A program made the translations under genes and the position numbers. Source: Actinomycetota bacterium (GTDB taxonomy: Bacteria; Actinomycetota; Nitriliruptoria; Euzebyales; Egibacteraceae). From it: a DNA stretch of 8,149 nucleotides. Below, piece by piece: positions 4,048 through 8,149 of the stretch. The stretch spans positions 1-8,149 of the forward strand of contig JAHWKQ010000094.1 of assembly GCA_019347785.1 (NCBI GenBank), given 5' to 3'. The notes under the pieces are model-generated. The model saw nothing but the letters and a program-made list of their open reading frames with translations, did not search any database and was not told the origin of the DNA. The first letter of the stretch is position 1; every line of letters starts with the position of its first letter.

Positions 4048-5607
4048 TCACGCCGGTGCGGCGGTCAGCCGCTCGGCGTCGCGCAGCCGGGCCAGGACCG
4101 TGGCGCGGTCCAGCAGCGCCAAGGTCTCGGGCAGCGGCGGGCTGACCGCCGTGCCGGTGACCGCCACGCGCACCGGCTGGAACGTCTTGCCCCGTCCGAG
4201 CCCCAGTCCCTCCGCTACGCCGTCCAGGGCGGCCAGGATCGCCGGTCCGGTCCACTCCCCCAATTCCCCCAGCGCCTCCCGCGAGGCCCGCAGGACCTGG
4301 GCCGCGGGCCCCTTGCGCAGGTGCCTGGCGACGGCGCGCCCGTCGTACTCGACGGTCTCGCGGAAGAGCCAGGCGACCAGGGGCACCGCCTCGGCCAGGG
4401 TCTGGATGCGCTCGCGCAGCAGCGGGGCGAGCCCCTCGACGAGACGCCGCTGCGCGGCCCCCGGCGGACTGTCCACGAGGTCGGCCTCGGCCAGGCAGGG
4501 AGCCAGCCGCTCGGCCAGCTCGGCGTCGGACAGCTGCCTGATGCGGTCGCCGTTGAGCGCGCGCAGCTTGTCGGTGTCGAAGTACGCGGGGTTGCGCCCC
4601 ACCCGGTCGAGCGAGAACAGCGCCACCAGCTCGTCGACGGTGAAGCGCTCGCGCACCCCGTCATGGCTCCAGCCGCACAGGGCGAGGAAGTTGACCAGCA
4701 CCTCGGGCAGGAATCCCTGCCGGCGGAACTCGTCGACGGCCACGGAGCCGTGGCGCTTCGACAGGGGGCGGCGGTCCTCGCCCACCAGCAGCGGCAGGTG
4801 CGCGAAGCGGGGGGACCGGAGCCCGGCGGAGCCACCGGCCGGCCCGGAGGGACGGGGGGGCAGGCCCGCGTGGTCCAGGGCCCGGTCGAGCAGGCAGTCG
4901 GCCTCCAGCAGCTCGTGGACCAGCAGCTGGCGCGGCGTGGCCGAGAGCAGATCCTCGCCGCGGGCGATGGTGTCGATCCCCATCGCCAGGTCGTCGACGG
5001 GGTTGGCCAACAGGTAGGTGGGGCTTCCGTCGGCCCGCTGGATCACGAAGTCGGACACGTCCGCCCAGGCGAACTCCACCCGTCCACGGACGACGTCGTC
5101 GAAGCTCGCGACGCCCTCGTCGGGGGTGCGAAGCCGCAGGACCGGCGCGCGCCCCCGGGCGCGGAACGCGGCACGCTCCTCCTCGGTGAGGTCACGGTGG
5201 CCGCCGCGGTAGCCCGGCGGCAGGCCGGTCTGCCGCGCCAGCCGCCGCTCGGCCTCCAGCTCCTCGGGCGTCTCGAACGCCTCGTAGGCGTGACCGGCCT
5301 CTCGCAGCGCGTCGGCGACCGCCGCGTACAGCGGCCTGCGCTCGCTCTGCCGGTAGGGGCCGTGCGGGCCGCCGGTGTCGGGCCCCTCGTCCCAGTCCAG
5401 CCCCAGGAAGCGCAGCGCCGCCATGAGCCCGCGCGCCGACTCGCTGGTGACCCGGTCGGCGTCGGTGTCCTCGATCCGCAGCACGAACGTGCCACCGCCG
5501 TGGCGGGCGGTCAGCCAGTTGAACAGGGCGGTGCGGGCCCCGCCGACGTGCAGCCAGCCGCTGGGCGCCGGCGCGAAGCGGACCCTGGGCGTGTCGGTGT
5601 GGACCAT
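4048..5607 (-). CDS. gltX: Glutamyl-tRNA synthetase
   Basis: This class I synthetase ligates glutamate to tRNA-Glu in the cytoplasm. It has the HIGH-type motif APSGWLHVGG (14-23), ALFNWL (27-32), RIEDTD (44-49), the active-site stretch NPVDDLAMGIDTIARGEDLLSATPRQ (202-227, shown here as the family landmark) and the KMSKS-type loop LSKRHGS (282-288). The C-terminal anticodon-binding part ends with FQPVRVAVTG and VSPPLPETLALL. At 519 residues it is somewhat longer than the common 470-500. The extra length is partly a Pro/Gly/Arg-rich stretch at about 234-266, between the TPRQ helix and RFAHLPLL. The ATG at 5607 follows the FAH stop by 6 nt, and its ribosome-binding site GAGGGG overlaps that stop, so the two genes are translationally linked. 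Downstream lie tRNA-Gln and tRNA-Glu. Whether the enzyme is non-discriminating cannot be proven here, but no glutaminyl-tRNA synthetase is in the window. Confidence 0.97.
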   Translation of the reverse strand: MVHTDTPRVRFAPAPSGWLHVGGARTALFNWLTARHGGGTFVLRIEDTDADRVTSESARGLMAALRFLGLDWDEGPDTGGPHGPYRQSERRPLYAAVADALREAGHAYEAFETPEELEAERRLARQTGLPPGYRGGHRDLTEEERAAFRARGRAPVLRLRTPDEGVASFDDVVRGRVEFAWADVSDFVIQRADGSPTYLLANPVDDLAMGIDTIARGEDLLSATPRQLLVHELLEADCLLDRALDHAGLPPRPSGPAGGSAGLRSPRFAHLPLLVGEDRRPLSKRHGSVAVDEFRRQGFLPEVLVNFLALCGWSHDGVRERFTVDELVALFSLDRVGRNPAYFDTDKLRALNGDRIRQLSDAELAERLAPCLAEADLVDSPPGAAQRRLVEGLAPLLRERIQTLAEAVPLVAWLFRETVEYDGRAVARHLRKGPAAQVLRASREALGELGEWTGPAILAALDGVAEGLGLGRGKTFQPVRVAVTGTAVSPPLPETLALLDRATVLARLRDAERLTAAPA

Positions 5608-5613
5608 GACCCC

Positions 5614-6381
5614 TCAGCGCTCGGCGGCGACGACCGGGTTGCGCAGCACACCGACGCCGGCGACCTCCACCTCGACGACGTCGCCGTGGACGAGGGACCC
5701 GACACCCGCCGGCGTGCCGGTCAGCAGGACGTCGCCCGGCAGCAGCGTGGCGAAGCGCGAGCAGTGGCTCACCAGGGTGGTGACGCCGAAGATCAGGTCG
5801 GCGGTGTTGCCGTCCTGGCGCGCCTCGCCGTTGACGCGGCAGCGCACCGCCAGCCCCTGTCCGGGGTCGACCCGCGTGTCGATCCAGGGCCCCAGCGGGC
5901 AGAACGAGTCGAAGCCCTTCGCGCGCGTCCACTGCCCGTCGCGCCGCTGCAGGTCGCGGGCGGTCACGTCGTTGGCGCACGCGTAGCCCAGCACGTGCCC
6001 GAGGGCCTCGTCTGGGTCGACGTCGCGCGCCAGCCTCCCGATGACGGCGGCCAGCTCGGCCTCGTGGTGGACCTCGTCGCTGAGCGTCGGCAGGCGGATG
6101 GGCTCGTCGGGGCCGACGACCGCCGTCGACGGCTTCATGAAGATGAGCGGCTCGGGCGGCACCTCTCCCCCGAGCTCGGCGGCGTGGTCGGCGTAGTTGC
6201 GCCCCACGCACAGCACCTTTGACGGGATCACCGGCGCGAGCAGCCGGATCTCGTCCAGTGGGGCGACGCGGTCGGTGACGGCGAAGTCGGTGAACGGGTG
6301 CGGCTCGATCAGTGCGGCATGGTCGTCGCGCACCACCACGTAGGCGGGGCCACTGGGGCGGGCGACACGGCCGATGCGCAC
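5614..6381 (-). CDS. Fumarylacetoacetate hydrolase (FAH)-family protein, Rv2993c/Cg1458-like
   Basis: FAH-fold enzymes bind Mg2+ or Mn2+ and hydrolyse, decarboxylate or tautomerise 2-oxo-acids such as acylpyruvates, oxaloacetate or catechol-pathway intermediates. The 255-residue protein has the family blocks KVLCVGRNYADHAAE (55-69), IFMKPSTAVVGP (80-91), the metal ligands Glu107 and Glu109 in HHEAEL and Asp138 in ANDVTARD, then Lys155 in AKGFDSFCPLGPW (154-166), GDVLLTGTPAGVG (216-228) and a C-terminal beta segment. The start is GTG at 6381 with AGGAG 7 nt upstream. It is followed 6 nt later by gltX. The pair FAH-gltX is a conserved actinobacterial neighbourhood, known to me from Mycobacterium tuberculosis (Rv2993c-gltS) and Corynebacterium glutamicum (Cg1458, reported as an oxaloacetate decarboxylase, near gltX). 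An oxaloacetate-related role is therefore a reasonable guess, but catechol-pathway or acylpyruvase activity cannot be excluded. Confidence 0.92.
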   Translation of the reverse strand: MRIGRVARPSGPAYVVVRDDHAALIEPHPFTDFAVTDRVAPLDEIRLLAPVIPSKVLCVGRNYADHAAELGGEVPPEPLIFMKPSTAVVGPDEPIRLPTLSDEVHHEAELAAVIGRLARDVDPDEALGHVLGYACANDVTARDLQRRDGQWTRAKGFDSFCPLGPWIDTRVDPGQGLAVRCRVNGEARQDGNTADLIFGVTTLVSHCSRFATLLPGDVLLTGTPAGVGSLVHGDVVEVEVAGVGVLRNPVVAAER

Positions 6382-6417
6382 GGGGCTGCTCCTGACAGAC
6401 GCCCACCGGGGCGGCGC

Positions 6418-6423
6418 AGGCTA
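6418..6423 (-). promoter_or_regulatory. Weak candidate -10 box before the FAH-gltX pair
   Basis: TAGCCT (TANNNT type) on the minus strand lies in the 76-nt gap between the NUDIX and FAH genes, about 36 nt before the FAH GTG start. No recognisable -35 is found at a 16-19 nt spacing, where the sequence is all G and C. It may be an internal promoter that boosts FAH-gltX, or chance. The gap is the only sizeable break in the cimA-to-gltX operon. Confidence 0.22.
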
Positions 6424-6457
6424 GCAGCGGCGCACGCCGGCGGCGGGCGGCCGAGGG

Positions 6458-7090
6458 TCAGTCGAAGTCCGCCCCGCGGTCGCCGGTGCCGCGCGTGGCG
6501 GCGAAGCGCGCGATCTGACGCCCGGTTACCCGGCCGAGCGACAGCGGCGGCAGGCGCGACGGCTCGAACAGGTCGACCCCGTCGGTCTCCACCCCGTCGG
6601 AGGCGGTGATCTCGACCACCTCGCACTCGAAGAACAGCTTGTACACGGAGAACACCAGCGGAGGGGTGTGACCCTGGCGATCGCGGTCGTAGACGGCCAG
6701 CAGCCGCACCGCCCGGGTGTGGTAGCCGGCCTCCTCGGCGACCTCGCGCACGACGGCCTCGGCCGGCGTCTCCCCCGGGTCGGCCCAGCCCCCCGGCAGC
6801 GTCCAGCGGCCGTCCTCCCGCTCGCGCACGAGCAGGACACGCTCACCGACGAAGACGACGCCGCGCACGTCGACCTTCGGCGTGGCGTGGCCCACCTCGG
6901 CCGCGAGCAGCCCCCGCAGCTCCGTCGGCGCGTCTCCGGAGGCCGCCGCCATCAGCTCCGAGGCGACCTCCCGCACCGCCTCGTAGCGCTGCGCGTCGAA
7001 GCCGCTCTCGGCGTAGGCCAGGCCGCTCTGCGCCACCGCCCCCAGCCGGCGCGCCCATCCCAGCCAGTCGGGCACCGCGCCGGGGGTCAC
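6458..7090 (-). CDS. NUDIX hydrolase with N-terminal Nudix_N domain
   Basis: NUDIX enzymes cleave nucleoside diphosphates linked to another moiety. The 210-residue protein begins with a helical domain (about 8-66: DWLGWARRLGAVAQSGLAY, then FDAQRYEAVREVASELM) matching the Nudix_N module (PF12535 type, 'hydrolase of X-linked nucleoside diphosphate'). The catalytic domain starts at TPKVDVRGVVF (70-80). Its Nudix box runs from Gly101 to Tyr123: Gly101, Glu107, then REVAEEAGY with Arg115, Glu116, Glu119 and Glu120, preceded by RWTLPGGWADPGE. The tail SRLPPLSLGRVTGRQI (178-193) is also typical of this subgroup. A Bacillus cereus member with this architecture is reported as a CDP-choline pyrophosphatase; the substrate here is unknown. 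The open frame extends upstream inside cimA, but the GTG at 7090 is preferred because it forms a 4-bp GTGA overlap with the cimA stop and begins the family N-terminus. No strong ribosome-binding site is visible, consistent with translational coupling to cimA. Confidence 0.9.
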   Translation of the reverse strand: MTPGAVPDWLGWARRLGAVAQSGLAYAESGFDAQRYEAVREVASELMAAASGDAPTELRGLLAAEVGHATPKVDVRGVVFVGERVLLVREREDGRWTLPGGWADPGETPAEAVVREVAEEAGYHTRAVRLLAVYDRDRQGHTPPLVFSVYKLFFECEVVEITASDGVETDGVDLFEPSRLPPLSLGRVTGRQIARFAATRGTGDRGADFD

Positions 7091-8149
7091 ACGCCGGCCC
7101 GCATCATGCCGTAGCGGTAGGCGTCGGACAGGGCCCGCCACGACGCCTCGATGATGTTCGGCGAGACGCCCACGGTCTCCCACTCGCGCTCACCGTCGGT
7201 GGAGCTGACCAGGACGCGCGTCACGGCCCCCGTGCCGGCGCCGGCGTCGACGATCCGCACCTTGTAGTCGGCCAGGTGGGTGTGCTCCAGGTGCGGAAGG
7301 CGCCCGTTCACCGCAGCTCGGAAGGCGTGGTCGAGCGCGTCGACGGGCCCGTTGCCCTCCCCGGTGCCGATCAGGCGCTCGCCGTCCACCCACAGCCGCA
7401 CCGTCGCCTCGGCGACGACGCCGCCGTCCTCGCGCCGCTCCACGATCGTGCGGAACGACTCCAGCCGGAACGGCTCGGGCGCCTGTCCCACCTCCCGGCG
7501 CACGAGCAGCTCGAACGACGCGTCGGCCGCCTCGAACGTGTAGCCCGCGTGCTCAAGCTGCTTCACGCGCTCCAGGACCCGTCCGACCACGTCGCCGTCG
7601 CCGGACAGGTCCACGCCCAGCTCCCTGCCCTTGAGCACGACCGTGGAGCGGCCCGCCAGCTCGCTGACGAGCAGGCGCGCGCTGTTCCCGACCGACTCGG
7701 GCTCGACGTGCTGGTAGGTGTCGGCCCGGCGGGCCAGCGCCGACACGTGCAGCCCGGCCTTGTGCGCGAACGCGGCATGCCCCACGTAGGGGGCGTGCGG
7801 GTCGGGCGTGAGGTTCATGATCTCGGCGACCGCGTGCGCGACGCGCGTCAGCCGCGCCAGCTCCTCGGTCCCCACCACGGCAGCGCTCAGCTTCAGCCGC
7901 AGGTTCGGGATGAGCGACATGAGGTTGGCGTTGCCGCAGCGCTCGCCGATGCCGTTGGCCGTCCCCTGGACGTGCACGGCCCCGGCCCCGACCGCCATCA
8001 GCGAGTTGGCCACGGCGCAACCCGTGTCGTCGTGGGCGTGCACGCCCACGTCGCAGCGCCCGTCGAGCTCGGCGACGACCCACTGGGTGACGGCGGCGAC
8101 CCGGTCGGGCAGCATCCCGCCGTTGGTGTCGCACAGCACCACGCACTCG
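7087..8149 (-). CDS. cimA: Citramalate synthase (5' end off window)
   Basis: Citramalate synthase condenses pyruvate with acetyl-CoA to give (R)-citramalate, the entry to the threonine-independent isoleucine pathway. About 353 C-terminal residues are present. The C-terminal half of the HMGL-type TIM barrel is seen as VVLCDTNGGMLP at the window edge, the metal-binding VHAHDDTGCAVANS about 30 residues later, and VQGTANGIGERCGNANLMSLIPNL. The CGNAN form and APYVGHAAFAHKAGLH (about 119-134) favour the CimA/TIGR00977 group over LeuA. A LeuA-type dimerisation/regulatory domain covers the last 140 residues or so, with WVDGERLIGTGEGNGPVDAL, ADYKVRIVD and the ending ETVGVSPNIIEASWRALSDAYRYG. This domain usually mediates end-product control, here probably by isoleucine. 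The N-terminal part of the barrel lies beyond the right edge. The stop overlaps the NUDIX start (GTGA). A related homocitrate or isopropylmalate synthase is less likely. Confidence 0.93.
   Translation of the reverse strand, partial: ECVVLCDTNGGMLPDRVAAVTQWVVAELDGRCDVGVHAHDDTGCAVANSLMAVGAGAVHVQGTANGIGERCGNANLMSLIPNLRLKLSAAVVGTEELARLTRVAHAVAEIMNLTPDPHAPYVGHAAFAHKAGLHVSALARRADTYQHVEPESVGNSARLLVSELAGRSTVVLKGRELGVDLSGDGDVVGRVLERVKQLEHAGYTFEAADASFELLVRREVGQAPEPFRLESFRTIVERREDGGVVAEATVRLWVDGERLIGTGEGNGPVDALDHAFRAAVNGRLPHLEHTHLADYKVRIVDAGAGTGAVTRVLVSSTDGEREWETVGVSPNIIEASWRALSDAYRYGMMRAGV

Noticed and set aside
4321..6222. 633-codon plus-strand open frame antisense to gltX and the FAH gene
   Set aside because: It lies opposite two genes with full family motifs, spans their junction, has no recognisable domain and is Arg/Gly/Gln/Val-rich as expected for a complementary-strand frame in G+C-rich DNA.
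5192..6406. 404-codon minus-strand frame overlapping FAH and gltX
   Set aside because: Out of frame with both genes, Arg/Ala-rich and motif-free; a shadow of the two real frames.
7091..7183. N-terminal extension of the NUDIX frame into cimA
   Set aside because: The 31 extra residues are Arg-rich translation of the end of cimA; the GTG at 7090 gives the usual 4-bp overlap and family start.
7950..8149. 2-isopropylmalate synthase (leuA) as the identity of the right-edge gene
   Set aside because: The GERCGNAN motif, APYVGHAAFAHKAG block and C-terminal DYKVRI/GVSPNIIEASW wording fit the citramalate synthase group better.

Overview
The window is very G+C-rich (roughly 70% or more by eye) and densely coded, with third positions dominated by G/C, GTG as well as ATG starts, 4-bp start/stop overlaps and TANNNT-type -10 boxes. 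Together with the gene order citramalate synthase / FAH-family protein / gltX / tRNA-Gln / tRNA-Glu, this points to an actinobacterium. The GluRS carries an LSKRHGS form of the KMSKS loop rather than the KLSKRDPQ form I associate with Streptomyces and Mycobacterium, so a deep-branching lineage (for example Nitriliruptoria-, Egibacter- or Rubrobacter-like) is more likely than a classical Streptomyces relative; this is inference.

Layout. (1) 1-1299, minus strand: permease and ATPase of an OpuC/ProU-type quaternary-amine (glycine betaine/carnitine/choline) ABC importer, coupled by an ATGA overlap; the ATPase runs off the left edge. (2) 1300-1548: a divergent intergenic region with one plausible promoter for each direction and a G+C-rich, hairpin-containing leader on the transporter side. 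(3) 1549-2685, plus strand: a class III (CaiB/BaiF) CoA-transferase with catalytic Asp169 in place. It converges on (4) 2699-3775, minus strand, a CHAD-domain (polyphosphate-binding family) protein with an unusual C-terminal HxxxC...CxxC tail. A perfect inverted repeat covers both stop codons between them. (5) 3809-3980, minus strand: tRNA-Glu(CUC) and tRNA-Gln(CUG), with a good promoter just upstream of tRNA-Gln. (6) 4048-8149, minus strand: an operon read as cimA (partial, right edge) - NUDIX hydrolase (GTGA overlap) - FAH-family enzyme (76-nt gap) - gltX (6-nt gap), running into the two tRNA genes.

How the parts fit. The right-hand operon joins a pyruvate-consuming step of isoleucine biosynthesis (citramalate synthase), a FAH-fold enzyme whose actinobacterial relatives act on oxaloacetate-like 2-oxoacids, a nucleotide-housekeeping NUDIX enzyme, and glutamyl-tRNA synthetase placed directly before two tRNAs. 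GluRS charges tRNA-Glu and, in bacteria using the indirect GatCAB route, also tRNA-Gln. The left-hand pair (quaternary-amine importer and CoA-transferase, divergent) may be an osmolyte/carnitine uptake-and-activation pair, but the substrate cannot be read from sequence. Most of the window is ordinary actinobacterial core genome. The least ordinary items are the CHAD protein with its metal-binding-like tail next to the tRNAs, the insertion in GltX, and a C6/G6 hairpin that competes with the tRNA-Gln acceptor stem. I see no mobile element, CRISPR array or integrase.
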